A stretch of DNA of 13,352 nucleotides from Methylotenera_A sp040387035 (GTDB taxonomy: Bacteria > Pseudomonadota > Gammaproteobacteria > Burkholderiales > Methylophilaceae), in contig JAZKEN010000065.1 in the NCBI GenBank assembly GCA_040387035.1, forward strand, positions 1 through 13,352, in the 5' to 3' direction. Position numbers and translations under genes: made by a program. This document shows positions 6,220 to 13,352 of this stretch, piece by piece. The notes below the pieces were generated by a model, which worked only from the letters and a program-made list of their open reading frames with translations, had not been told where the DNA came from and searched no databases. Each line of letters begins with the position of its first letter. Position 1 is the stretch's first letter.

Positions 6220-6250
6220 TTATTCAAATAGTTTTAAGTTGGAGATTGCA

Positions 6251-6700
6251 GTGCAATTAACTAGTGACGTATTAAATATAGCCAAACAGCGTGGCGCCAG
6301 CAAAAATTTGCCTTACTCCGGTGAGTTAACCCCAGAAGAGACGTTTGCCATTTTGCAACAAGACAGCAATATTGTACTAATCGATGTGCGTAGCCAGGCA
6401 GAGCTGGATTTGGTTGGCCGTGTGCCGAATGCAACCCATATTGAATGGGCTTTTTATCCAGGTATGGTGGCAAATACAGATTTTGCCGCGCAACTACAGA
6501 AACAAGTAAGTCAGGACAAAACCATCGTCTTTATGTGCCGCACTGGCGGTCGCAGCCATAATGCAGCGCTAGTGGCGCATCAGTTGGGTTATAGCCAGGC
6601 TTACAATATGTTGGAAGGCTTTGAAGGCGAAGCCAATGCCGCAAAGCAGCGTACTTTGATCAATGGCTGGAAACATGCCAATTTGCCGTGGACCAATTGA
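6251..6700 (+). CDS. Single-domain rhodanese-like protein
   Basis: Starting from GTG at 6251 this is a 149-residue cytosolic protein with one rhodanese fold. It shows ELTPEETFAIL (25-35), the IDVRSQAE strand-loop (44-51) and the active-site loop FMCRTGGRSHNAA with C96 as the sulfur-accepting cysteine. The C-terminus GFEGEAN...INGW...LPW is typical of a widespread proteobacterial rhodanese type. It probably transfers sulfane sulfur, but the acceptor is unknown. The GTG is chosen because TTGGAGA (6239-6245) is a well-spaced Shine-Dalgarno for it. An in-frame TTG at 6239 would overlap that same sequence and add four residues. It is first in an operon with aroE (3 bases between genes) and mtgA; the link to those pathways is positional only. 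Confidence 0.88.
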   Translation: MQLTSDVLNIAKQRGASKNLPYSGELTPEETFAILQQDSNIVLIDVRSQAELDLVGRVPNATHIEWAFYPGMVANTDFAAQLQKQVSQDKTIVFMCRTGGRSHNAALVAHQLGYSQAYNMLEGFEGEANAAKQRTLINGWKHANLPWTN

Positions 6701-6703
6701 TAA

Positions 6704-7522
6704 ATGGCAGATAAGTACGCTGTTGTAGGCAATCCAATTGCACATAGTAAATCGCCCATTATTCATGCAGCGTTCGCCAAGCAGACCCATCAAGATATCA
6801 GTTATGAGCCTATCCTAGCGCCATTAGATGGTTTTGAGACAACGATTAATGGCTTGATAGCGCAAGGGTACAAAGGTGTCAATGTTACGGTGCCCTTTAA
6901 GTTTGAAGCCTACAATGTTTGCGAAAGTTTGAGTGCCCGTTTAGCCAGCTCTGGTACTGGCGCGGTGAACACTTTGATTAATATCAACGGCAAAATTCAT
7001 GGCGATAATACGGATGGCATTGGATTACGCACCGATATTGAAAAAAATATAGGCTTTTCAATTGCAAATAAACATATCCTAATTCTAGGGGCAGGCGGTG
7101 CCGCTCACGGAATTTTAAATTCATTATCAGGTGCTTCGAGCATTACGATTGCAAACCGTACCCATGAAAGAGCTTTAACGCTTGTGATGGGGATACAAGA
7201 TTGTGAAGCGAAAGCGAGCTCTTTCGAGGCTCTTGAAAAGCCATATGATTTAATCATTAATGCGACTTCTGCTGGACTTACCGACACAGCCTTGCCAATT
7301 TCAAATGTAATTTTCGGTAAAAACTGTTTAGCCTACGACATGATGTACGGCCGCGAAACGCCTTTTATGGCGCAGGCTAAAGCTGCCGGCGCGCAGGTGG
7401 CGGATGGCTTGGGTATGCTGGTTGAGCAAGCGGCAGAGGCCTTTTATCTGTGGCGCCAAGTCAGGCCCGATACGCAGCCGGTTATGCTAATGGTTAGAAC
7501 GCTGCAAATGGGCACGGCATAA
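6704..7522 (+). CDS. aroE: Shikimate dehydrogenase (NADP+)
   Basis: A 272-residue enzyme that reduces 3-dehydroshikimate to shikimate in chorismate and aromatic amino-acid synthesis. The shikimate-binding N-terminal domain has VVGNPIAHSKSP (7-18), the catalytic K66 in NVTVPFK (60-66), and D104 in DNTDGIG (101-107). The NADP-binding Rossmann domain has GAGGAAHG (129-136) and NRT (151-153), the latter typical of NADP-preferring AroE. It continues with NATSAG (186-191), YDMMYG (211-216) and DGLGMLVEQAA (234-244). All motifs are intact and the length is normal. The ATG lies 3 bases after the rhodanese stop without a clear Shine-Dalgarno, so translational coupling is likely. The mtgA start follows directly at its stop codon. 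The motifs favour AroE over the YdiB or quinate dehydrogenase paralogues. Confidence 0.97.
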   Translation: MADKYAVVGNPIAHSKSPIIHAAFAKQTHQDISYEPILAPLDGFETTINGLIAQGYKGVNVTVPFKFEAYNVCESLSARLASSGTGAVNTLININGKIHGDNTDGIGLRTDIEKNIGFSIANKHILILGAGGAAHGILNSLSGASSITIANRTHERALTLVMGIQDCEAKASSFEALEKPYDLIINATSAGLTDTALPISNVIFGKNCLAYDMMYGRETPFMAQAKAAGAQVADGLGMLVEQAAEAFYLWRQVRPDTQPVMLMVRTLQMGTA

Positions 7523-8260
7523 GTGCTGCGCTGGCTATTTAACAGCAGGCCGAATGCAAGGCCGCTTGGCTTTTGGGGTTATTTCAATCGCGCAATCGTG
7601 GTGTTTTTAACCTGGCTGGTTTTATACCAGTTATGGATTTTTTTGCATATTTGCTGGTGGATCAAATTTAATCCCAGCTCAAGCGCGTTTATGCAAGATA
7701 GATTGGCCATCATTCAGCAAACCAAGCCAGATGCAGAACTAAGACATAAGTGGGTGGATTATGCAAAAATATCGACACATCTCAAGCGTGCCGTAATTGC
7801 CAGTGAAGACGCTAAATTCAAGCATCACGAAGGCTTCGACTGGGAAGGCATTGAAAAGGCTTACGAAAAAAATATAAAAAAAGGCAAAATTGTTGGGGGC
7901 GGCTCTACCATCAGCCAGCAGCTAGCCAAAAACTTATTCTTATCCAGCGGGCGCACGCCTTGGCGCAAGGCAGAAGAAGCGGTGATTACGCTGATGTTGG
8001 AAAAAATGCTGAGCAAACGCCGAATCTTGGAAATTTACTTAAATATGATTGAGTGGGGTAATGGCGTATTTGGCGCAGAAGCCGCCGCGAAGCACTATTT
8101 TAAAACTTCTGCTAAAGGCTTAGGTATGACGCAGGCGGCAAAATTGGCGGCCATGATTCCCAATCCAAGATTTTATGATGATCACAGAAATACGCGCTAT
8201 TTAAACCGACGTACTGCAACTATACAGGCTAGAATGCGCTTTGCTGAGGTGCCCAATTAA
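7523..8260 (+). CDS. mtgA: Monofunctional peptidoglycan glycosyltransferase
   Basis: A 245-residue GT51-family enzyme that polymerises lipid II into glycan strands at the outer face of the inner membrane. One N-terminal membrane anchor (about 22-48) is followed by the GT51 motifs in order. These are EDAKFKHHEG (95-104, with catalytic E95), GGSTISQQLAKN (127-138), RKAEEA (148-153) and KRRILEIYLN (166-175), then EWGNGVFGAEAAA. There is no transpeptidase domain and the length fits MtgA, not a class A PBP. The GTG start directly abuts the aroE stop (TAAGTG), implying coupled translation. A GTG start with no Shine-Dalgarno of its own is consistent with this. AroE-MtgA adjacency is a recurring betaproteobacterial arrangement. 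Confidence 0.96.
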   Translation: MLRWLFNSRPNARPLGFWGYFNRAIVVFLTWLVLYQLWIFLHICWWIKFNPSSSAFMQDRLAIIQQTKPDAELRHKWVDYAKISTHLKRAVIASEDAKFKHHEGFDWEGIEKAYEKNIKKGKIVGGGSTISQQLAKNLFLSSGRTPWRKAEEAVITLMLEKMLSKRRILEIYLNMIEWGNGVFGAEAAAKHYFKTSAKGLGMTQAAKLAAMIPNPRFYDDHRNTRYLNRRTATIQARMRFAEVPN

Positions 8261-8485
8261 CTTGGTTTAAATTATCAGCTTTAACGGTATGCAAAAAATG
8301 TAATTGTTGATTTTTTGATTTTATTTAATTTTTACAATTTATCTACTGAATAATTGAGTCCGATTGAGTGCAAAGTTTTATTAGTAAAGTAATATATATT
8401 TTTTAGTAATTAAGCCCAAAAAATCCAGCGTCACCTTAAATGATTCACCACGCTAGAGAGAATCAATTTTTCACAAGGTTTTATC
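8261..8485. other. AT-rich spacer between mtgA and the polysaccharide genes
   Basis: This 225-bp stretch is very AT-rich with no supported gene. CAAAAAAT/ATTTTTTG (8292-8317) could form an almost purely A-T stem after mtgA, a poor terminator candidate. AGCGT/ACGCT (8427-8454) flanks an 18-base loop ahead of the next gene. AT-rich -10-like sequences exist around 8385-8400, but no convincing -35/-10 pair can be chosen. A weak Shine-Dalgarno AAGG precedes the ATG at 8486. Confidence 0.5.
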
Positions 8486-9859
8486 ATGCCAAATTTGTTT
8501 GCAAACCTAGTTTTTTTTATTTGGCCGCTGATCGTGATGTGGATTCTGCGTCGAAACACAACAGCTAACGCTATTTTTATTGCCATAACTTGTTCAGTAC
8601 TTTTTTTGCCTAGCGGCTTTTCATTCGATTTCCCGCTTTTGCCGCCGCTGGAAAGAGACTCTATAACCGCACTATCGCTGATTTTCTTTTTGCTTGTTTC
8701 TGGAAAAAAAATACGCGCTTTCCCACCTGGATTCCCTACTAAAATCCTGATTGGCTACTTTGTTACGATTATCATTTCGGTAGAGCTGAACACAGATCCT
8801 GTGATGATTGGTGGCAGATTTCTACAAGGTTTAACGCATTACGATATCGTTTCTTCGCTGATTCGATTGTTTTTGGTGCTGGTGCCGTTTTTTCTAGGCA
8901 GGCAGTATTTAAATAATTTAAAAGACAATGAAGGTATTTTTAAAATATTGGGCATTTTAGGTTTGATTTACACCTTGCCTATGCTGATTGAGATAAGGCT
9001 TAGCCCACAATTTCATTATTGGGTGTATGGATACTCTACCGGTAACTTTTTTCAAATGATGCGAGGAGATGGCTACCGGCCCATGGTTTTTTTAGGACAT
9101 GGCTTGGGACTTGCATTTTGGTTTGCAACTTGCATCATTGCCATTCTAGCATTGAAAAAAAACAAAGTTCGCTTTACGAAAGTATCTACAGCTAATGTCA
9201 TCATCTACATGTTAGTCGTCCTGTTATTGTGTAAAACCTGGTCTGCAATGCTGTATGTAGGGGTGGCAATGTATGCCATATCAAAAGTGCAACCATTAAA
9301 GCAAGTGAAATGGGCACTATTGTTATCGACATTAATACTTTTATATCCTTTGAGCAAAGCAACTGATGTTTTCCCTGATCGCGAAATCATTAGCACGATT
9401 CAACAATACAGCCTAGAACGTGCAGAGTCACTGGATTTTAGATTTGTAAATGAAGATTTATTGCTGGATCATGCCTTAGAGAGGCCGTATTTTGGCTGGA
9501 ATGGTTGGGGCAGGAATCGTGTCTACAATCAGTATGGAAAAGACATCACGATTACCGATGGTAGATGGGTCATTGAATTTGGTGTTTACGGTGCCGTGGG
9601 TTTTTTCTTTTACTACGCGCTTTATCTCGTGACTTTGTACTACGCACTAAAAAATATTCAATATATTAGAGACCCTAAAGAAAAAGTTTATTTTGCAACA
9701 CTGGCTTTAATCTTGGCCATTGGTTTAATTGACTCTATTCCCAATACAGGCATGATTAGTATGCACTTGCTGTTAGCAGGGGCTTTATTAGGACAGGCAG
9801 AAACTTTAAAAAAACAGCAATTATTAGCAGGTAATTCGAATGCAAAACCGCTCAATTGA
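8486..9859 (+). CDS. O-antigen ligase/polymerase-like polytopic membrane protein
   Basis: A 457-residue inner-membrane protein with roughly 11-13 hydrophobic segments. The first four lie near 5-22, 27-44, 57-72 and 86-100, and further ones lie near 122-140, 150-168, 201-223, 236-266, 275-290, 363-388 and 402-435. A large hydrophilic loop (about 291-361) carries ERAESLDFRFVNEDLL, then RPYFGWNGWGR (333-343) and the TDGRWVIEFGVYG stretch. A late periplasmic loop of this kind, with Arg and Gly-Trp motifs, is typical of the Wzy/WaaL superfamily, which polymerises or ligates lipid-linked glycans. Members with RLSPQ and GDGYRP...GHG segments, as here, are usually annotated as O-antigen ligase or exopolysaccharide polymerase. 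The substrate cannot be read from sequence. It overlaps the following glycosyltransferase gene by 20 bases, so the two are expressed together. Confidence 0.78.
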   Translation: MPNLFANLVFFIWPLIVMWILRRNTTANAIFIAITCSVLFLPSGFSFDFPLLPPLERDSITALSLIFFLLVSGKKIRAFPPGFPTKILIGYFVTIIISVELNTDPVMIGGRFLQGLTHYDIVSSLIRLFLVLVPFFLGRQYLNNLKDNEGIFKILGILGLIYTLPMLIEIRLSPQFHYWVYGYSTGNFFQMMRGDGYRPMVFLGHGLGLAFWFATCIIAILALKKNKVRFTKVSTANVIIYMLVVLLLCKTWSAMLYVGVAMYAISKVQPLKQVKWALLLSTLILLYPLSKATDVFPDREIISTIQQYSLERAESLDFRFVNEDLLLDHALERPYFGWNGWGRNRVYNQYGKDITITDGRWVIEFGVYGAVGFFFYYALYLVTLYYALKNIQYIRDPKEKVYFATLALILAIGLIDSIPNTGMISMHLLLAGALLGQAETLKKQQLLAGNSNAKPLN

Positions 9860-11123
9860 TCATCAGATGACTGATGATAAAAAAATCTCAGTTGCCATTA
9901 CTTCTCCAGGCTGGCCGCTTGATCGCTTCCCTAATGGTATTGTTACCTATATTCATAATCTACTGATCGGTTTGGATGCTATTGCAAAGCCCATGGTGAT
10001 GGCGGCGCCACTTTTGATGACGGAAGTTAAAAATCGTTTTATCGATTTATCAAGACTGGAAGCCCGTCGCAGTATATTACAGAAACTGCTGGATAAAGTT
10101 TTGTTTAGGCTTAACGGCGGCCATATGCAAAAAATTCAGTATCAGCGAAACATGGCCAAGAATGCCAATAAGATATTGCTGGCAGTACAGCAATTGGATT
10201 CACCTTTAGATATTTTGGAAATTGAAGAATCTTTTGGTACGGCTAATGAAGTCATCAAAAAAACAACTGTACCTGTGATTACGCGTTTACATGGGCCTTG
10301 GTTTATACATGGGCCCATCATGAAAATGGATAACGAGCCAGATTATCAGATAAGGATTTTTTATGAGGGCGAGGCAATTAAGAACTCTTGTGGCGTCACT
10401 TCTCCCAGCTTAGACGTGCTGGAAAAAACCAGGCAACATTATGGCATTGCTTTGCCGTATGCCAAAGTTGTACCTAATCCTGTATGCGAAGTGAGTGTCG
10501 AAAAGAGATGGAAATATAACGCTAAAATTACACCATCTATTTTGGTGGTTGGACGATTTGATTTGCACAAAGGTGGCGACTTGGTGCTGGAAGCATTTCG
10601 GCAGATTGCGCTACAAAACAGCAAGGTCGAATTGCTTTTCGTTGGGCCAGACAGAGGTGTAACGATTGACGGCGTAAATTATCATTTTGCTGAGTACGTT
10701 GAACGATTTATTGCAGACGAATGCATAAAGAAACGCATTCAGTTTTTAGGGCACTGCGACCAGGAGCGTATTTCAGAACTACGAAAAAATGCACTGGTCA
10801 CAATCGTTTGCTCTAGGTATGAAAATTTCCCGCTTTCATTGTTGGAGTCACTAGCGGCGGGCTGTCCAACGGTGGCAACGGCAGTTGGCGGAATGAAAGA
10901 AATCATTGTGGATGATTACAACGGATTATTGGCAGACCCAGAATCACCAGCAAGTATCGCAGAAAAAGTGCTGCTGTTAATTAATGACCCAGCGAAAATG
11001 CAGCGTTTGTCCCAAAATGCAATTGAAGACTGCAAAAAGCGTTTCTCACCCGAAGTCGTAGCGGCGCAAACATTGGAATATTACCAATCCGTGTTGACTA
11101 GAGTCGCTAAGACTTCTGCTTAA
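9840..11123 (+). CDS. GT4-family glycosyltransferase (GT-B fold)
   Basis: A 427-residue cytosolic or membrane-associated glycosyltransferase of normal GT-B length. The N-terminal half starts with the strand VAITSPGWPLDRFPNGIVTYIHNL (18-41), the usual acceptor-side opening with a Gly-rich turn, and includes RLHGPWF (149-155). The C-terminal donor domain shows VVGRFDLHKGGDLVLEAF (236-253) and the E-x7-E motif with E328 and E336 in SRYENFPLSLLESLAAGCP, then VGGMKEIIVDDYNGLL. These are hallmarks of retaining GT4 enzymes using nucleotide sugars. Donor and acceptor sugars are unknown; coupling to the upstream polymerase-like gene suggests a role in surface-glycan repeat assembly. The ATG at 9840 has AGCAGG 8 bases upstream; ATG at 9867 would remove the overlap but has a poorer upstream site. 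Confidence 0.88.
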   Translation: MQNRSIDHQMTDDKKISVAITSPGWPLDRFPNGIVTYIHNLLIGLDAIAKPMVMAAPLLMTEVKNRFIDLSRLEARRSILQKLLDKVLFRLNGGHMQKIQYQRNMAKNANKILLAVQQLDSPLDILEIEESFGTANEVIKKTTVPVITRLHGPWFIHGPIMKMDNEPDYQIRIFYEGEAIKNSCGVTSPSLDVLEKTRQHYGIALPYAKVVPNPVCEVSVEKRWKYNAKITPSILVVGRFDLHKGGDLVLEAFRQIALQNSKVELLFVGPDRGVTIDGVNYHFAEYVERFIADECIKKRIQFLGHCDQERISELRKNALVTIVCSRYENFPLSLLESLAAGCPTVATAVGGMKEIIVDDYNGLLADPESPASIAEKVLLLINDPAKMQRLSQNAIEDCKKRFSPEVVAAQTLEYYQSVLTRVAKTSA

Positions 11124-11134
11124 TTGATATAAGC

Positions 11135-11176
11135 TTAAAGCTATTGTTGGATTAGGTGATTCAACAATAGCTTTAA
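11135..11176. terminator. Long hairpin between convergent glycosyltransferase and uvrA genes
   Basis: A perfect 15-bp inverted repeat, TTAAAGCTATTGTTG (11135-11149) with CAACAATAGCTTTAA (11162-11176), spans a 12-base loop that can pair further with G-U wobbles. It lies 11 bases past the glycosyltransferase stop and 8 bases past the uvrA stop. This is the position expected for a bidirectional terminator or 3'-end stabiliser. T tracts beyond the stem are poor on both strands, so termination efficiency is uncertain. Confidence 0.7.
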
Positions 11177-11184
11177 AATTAAGT

Positions 11185-13352
11185 TTAAAGCATGGGTTTT
11201 AAATATTTCCCAGTGTAACTTTTTGTATTTTCAGCCAAGGTTTCCGGCGTACCAACACCCACCACTATGCCGCCGCCATCGCCGCCTTCCGGACCCATAT
11301 CGATCAGCCAATCCGCGGTTTTGATCACATCCAGGTTATGCTCAATAATCACAATAGTGTTACCAGCGTCGCGCAAACGGTGAATCACATCCAGCAATAA
11401 TTGAATATCCGCAAAATGCAGGCCTGTAGTCGGCTCATCCAGGATATACAGCGTGCGGCCTGTATCGCGCTTGCTCAATTCCAGTGACAGCTTCACTCGC
11501 TGCGCTTCGCCCCCGCTTAGTGTAGTGGCGGATTGCCCTAACGTGATATAGCCCAAGCCAACATCCAGCAAGGTTTTGAGTTTGCGTGAAATCACTGGCT
11601 GCGCCTGGAAAAAGTCATGCGCTTGCTCCACTGTCATTTCCAGCACTTCGCGGATATTTTTGCCTTTGAAATTGATTTCCAGCGTTTCACGGTTATAGCG
11701 CTGGCCTTTGCATACATCGCAAGGTACATAAACATCGGGCAAAAAGTGCATTTCAACGCGAATCACACCATCGCCCTGGCAGGCTTCGCAGCGGCCGCCT
11801 TTCACGTTGAACGAATACCGGCCTGGCCCGTAGCCGCGCGCGCGGCTTTCCGGCACGCCGGCAAACAGGTCGCGAATCGGTGTGAATAAGCCGGTGTAAG
11901 TAGCAGGGTTAGAACGTGGTGTACGGCCGATAGGGCTTTGGTCTACATCGACCACTTTATCAAAAAATGCCAGCCCATCAATCTCGCTAAATGGCGCAGG
12001 TTCTGTATTGCTGCCATATAAATGCTGTGCAACCACACGGTACAAGGTATCGTTAATGAGTGTCGATTTGCCTGAGCCGGATACGCCTGTCACGCAGGTG
12101 AGTAAGCCAACAGGGATTTCAACCGACACGTCACGCAAATTGTTGCCGGTCGCGTTGGATAGTTTTAACCAGCGCGATGGGTCGGGTTTGGTACGTATTT
12201 TTTTGTATTCGATCTGTTTTTTACCACTTAAATACTGGCCGGTCAGCGATTTCGGGTTGGCTAATATCTCCGTTGGTGTGCCTTCAGCCACGATCTGCCC
12301 GCCATGCTCACCCGCGCCGGGTCCAATATCCACTACAAAATCCGCTGCCAGGATCGCATCATGGTCATGTTCCACCACAATCACGCTATTGCCGATATCC
12401 CGCAAGCGTTTCAGGGTTTCCAGCAGCCTGTCATTGTCGCGTTGGTGCAGGCCGATACTCGGCTCATCCAGCACATACATCACGCCCGTCAAGCCGCTAC
12501 CGATCTGGCTAGCCAGGCGTATACGCTGCGCTTCACCGCCTGATAGGGTTTCAGCGGAGCGTGAAAGCGATAAATATTCCAACCCCACATTGGTCAAGAA
12601 TTTAAGGCGGTTTTCAATCTCCTTGACGATTTTGTCGGCGATGGCCAGTTTTGCGCCTTCTAATTGCAGTGATTCAAAAAAGTGCAGCGCCACTTTAAGC
12701 GGCACTTCGCATACCTGATGGATATTCTGGCCACCTACTTTGACATGACGCGCTTCGCGACGTAAACGCGTACCGTTACATTCCGGGCAGGCTTGGTTAT
12801 TCAGGTATTTAGATAGTTCTTCGCGCACCGCCGTTGAATCGCTTTCGCGATAGCGGCGTTGCAGGTTATTTAAGATGCCTTCAAAGGTATGGGTTTTGCT
12901 GAAGAAGGTACCGCGTTCGTTCAGGTATTTAAAGGCAATCACTTCACGACCGCTACCATTTAATAAGACATCCTGAATCGGCAATGACAATTCTTCAAAT
13001 GCCATTTCAAGGTCAAAGTTGTAATGTGCAGCCAAGCTTTGCAGCATTTGAAAGTAAAACTGGTTACGTTTATCCCAACCCTTGATGGCGCCGCTGGCCA
13101 ATGAAAGTGTAGGGAAAGCCACTACGCGTTTGGGATCAAAAAAGCTGATATTGCCTAGACCATCACACTTTGGGCAAGCGCCCATGGGATTGTTAAAAGA
13201 AAATAGGCGCGGCTCTAATTCGGCTAGTGAGTAATCACACACAGGGCAGGAAAACTTCGCCGAAAACAGATGCTCTTTATCAGTATCCATTTCCACTGCA
13301 ATGGCTTTGCCATCAGCCAGGCGCAAGGCGGTTTCAAATGATTCGGCGATAC
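11185..13352 (-). CDS. uvrA: Excinuclease ABC subunit A (N-terminus beyond window)
   Basis: UvrA is the damage-recognition ATPase of nucleotide excision repair; it loads UvrB onto lesions. The frame stays open through the right edge, so TTG at 13326 is not a start. About 720 of roughly 940 residues are visible, and the first Walker A is outside. Counting from the codon at 13326, the Cys pairs C27/C30 and C51/C54 form the first zinc module. CPEC (180-183), the first ABC signature LSGGEAQR (261-268) and Walker B YVLDEPSIGLH (284-294) follow. Next come the second Walker A GVSGSGKST (414-422), the second zinc module C513/C516 with C536/C539, the second signature LSGGEAQR (603-610) and YILDEPTTGLH (627-637). 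All motifs are intact, so the protein looks functional. It is convergent with the glycosyltransferase gene. Confidence 0.98.
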   Translation of the reverse strand, partial: IAESFETALRLADGKAIAVEMDTDKEHLFSAKFSCPVCDYSLAELEPRLFSFNNPMGACPKCDGLGNISFFDPKRVVAFPTLSLASGAIKGWDKRNQFYFQMLQSLAAHYNFDLEMAFEELSLPIQDVLLNGSGREVIAFKYLNERGTFFSKTHTFEGILNNLQRRYRESDSTAVREELSKYLNNQACPECNGTRLRREARHVKVGGQNIHQVCEVPLKVALHFFESLQLEGAKLAIADKIVKEIENRLKFLTNVGLEYLSLSRSAETLSGGEAQRIRLASQIGSGLTGVMYVLDEPSIGLHQRDNDRLLETLKRLRDIGNSVIVVEHDHDAILAADFVVDIGPGAGEHGGQIVAEGTPTEILANPKSLTGQYLSGKKQIEYKKIRTKPDPSRWLKLSNATGNNLRDVSVEIPVGLLTCVTGVSGSGKSTLINDTLYRVVAQHLYGSNTEPAPFSEIDGLAFFDKVVDVDQSPIGRTPRSNPATYTGLFTPIRDLFAGVPESRARGYGPGRYSFNVKGGRCEACQGDGVIRVEMHFLPDVYVPCDVCKGQRYNRETLEINFKGKNIREVLEMTVEQAHDFFQAQPVISRKLKTLLDVGLGYITLGQSATTLSGGEAQRVKLSLELSKRDTGRTLYILDEPTTGLHFADIQLLLDVIHRLRDAGNTIVIIEHNLDVIKTADWLIDMGPEGGDGGGIVVGVGTPETLAENTKSYTGKYLKPML

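Larger units (their letters stand above)
5893..6238. promoter_or_regulatory. Divergent control region between glnA and the rhodanese operon
   Basis: This 346-bp region has no supported gene. From the glnA side it holds the glnA Shine-Dalgarno, a roughly 130-base leader with inverted repeats (5936-5953 and 5978-5998) and a strong sigma-54 promoter (6031-6048). Beyond that lie a weaker + strand sigma-54-like element (6072-6090), two NtrC-type dyads (6109-6123 and 6139-6153) and a TATAAT box for the rightward operon (6214-6219). Confidence 0.75.

Noticed and set aside
8292..8317. CAAAAAAT/ATTTTTTG as mtgA terminator
   Set aside because: The stem is nearly all A-T with a 10-base loop and would be unstable. 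It is more simply explained by A and T tracts in an AT-rich spacer.
12008..12718. 236-codon open frame on the + strand opposite uvrA
   Set aside because: It is antisense to highly conserved uvrA motifs, low in hydrophobic-core pattern and rich in Ser/Pro/Arg as expected for a complement of coding DNA. No ribosome-binding site of note was seen.
13299..13326. uvrA starting within the window at TTG 13326
   Set aside because: The frame remains open to the window edge, reading IAESFETALRLADGK, and UvrA needs about 220 more N-terminal residues including the first Walker A.

Overview
The window looks like ordinary chromosome of a betaproteobacterium, most likely a Nitrosomonadales/Methylophilaceae-type bacterium. 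This placement is inferred from protein flavour (class I GlnA, NtrB/NtrC, a rhodanese of the type ending in LPW, AroE next to MtgA), the moderate-to-low GC content and the gene order. No 16S rRNA or other decisive marker is present, so it stays tentative. There are no tRNA or rRNA genes, CRISPR arrays, transposases or phage genes.

Layout. (1) 1-1082, + strand: the last 44 codons of release factor 1 (prfA), then a secreted or lipoprotein TPR protein built from six gapless 43-residue repeats. (2) 1176-5892, - strand: a nitrogen-regulation block read as glnA, a small DUF4124 envelope protein, glnL (ntrB) and glnG (ntrC). (3) 5893-6238: a divergent control region. It carries a strong sigma-54 promoter for glnA and two NtrC-type dyads 30 bp apart, much like the enterobacterial glnA control region. 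A weaker sigma-54-like element and a sigma-70 -10 box point the other way. (4) 6251-8260, + strand: a tight operon of rhodanese, shikimate dehydrogenase (aroE) and monofunctional transglycosylase (mtgA). (5) 8261-8485: an AT-rich spacer. (6) 8486-11123, + strand: a polytopic O-antigen ligase/polymerase-like membrane protein overlapping a GT4 glycosyltransferase, an isolated two-gene polysaccharide unit. (7) 11135-11176: a long hairpin between convergent genes. (8) 11185 to the right edge, - strand: uvrA, missing its N-terminus because of the window boundary.

How it fits together. NtrB senses nitrogen status (through PII in known systems) and phosphorylates NtrC. NtrC then activates sigma-54 RNA polymerase at the glnA promoter seen here, and glutamine synthetase itself carries the adenylylation tyrosine. 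A hairpin terminator separates glnA from the DUF4124-glnL-glnG part, which suggests abundant glnA message and a smaller amount of read-through or separate expression for the regulators. AroE and MtgA serve aromatic amino-acid and peptidoglycan synthesis.

I do not see a clearly new biological system. The items most worth a second look are the glnA control region with its opposing sigma-54-like element and structured leader, the DUF4124 protein embedded in the nitrogen-regulation block, the exact-period TPR lipoprotein behind prfA, and the orphan polymerase/glycosyltransferase pair.
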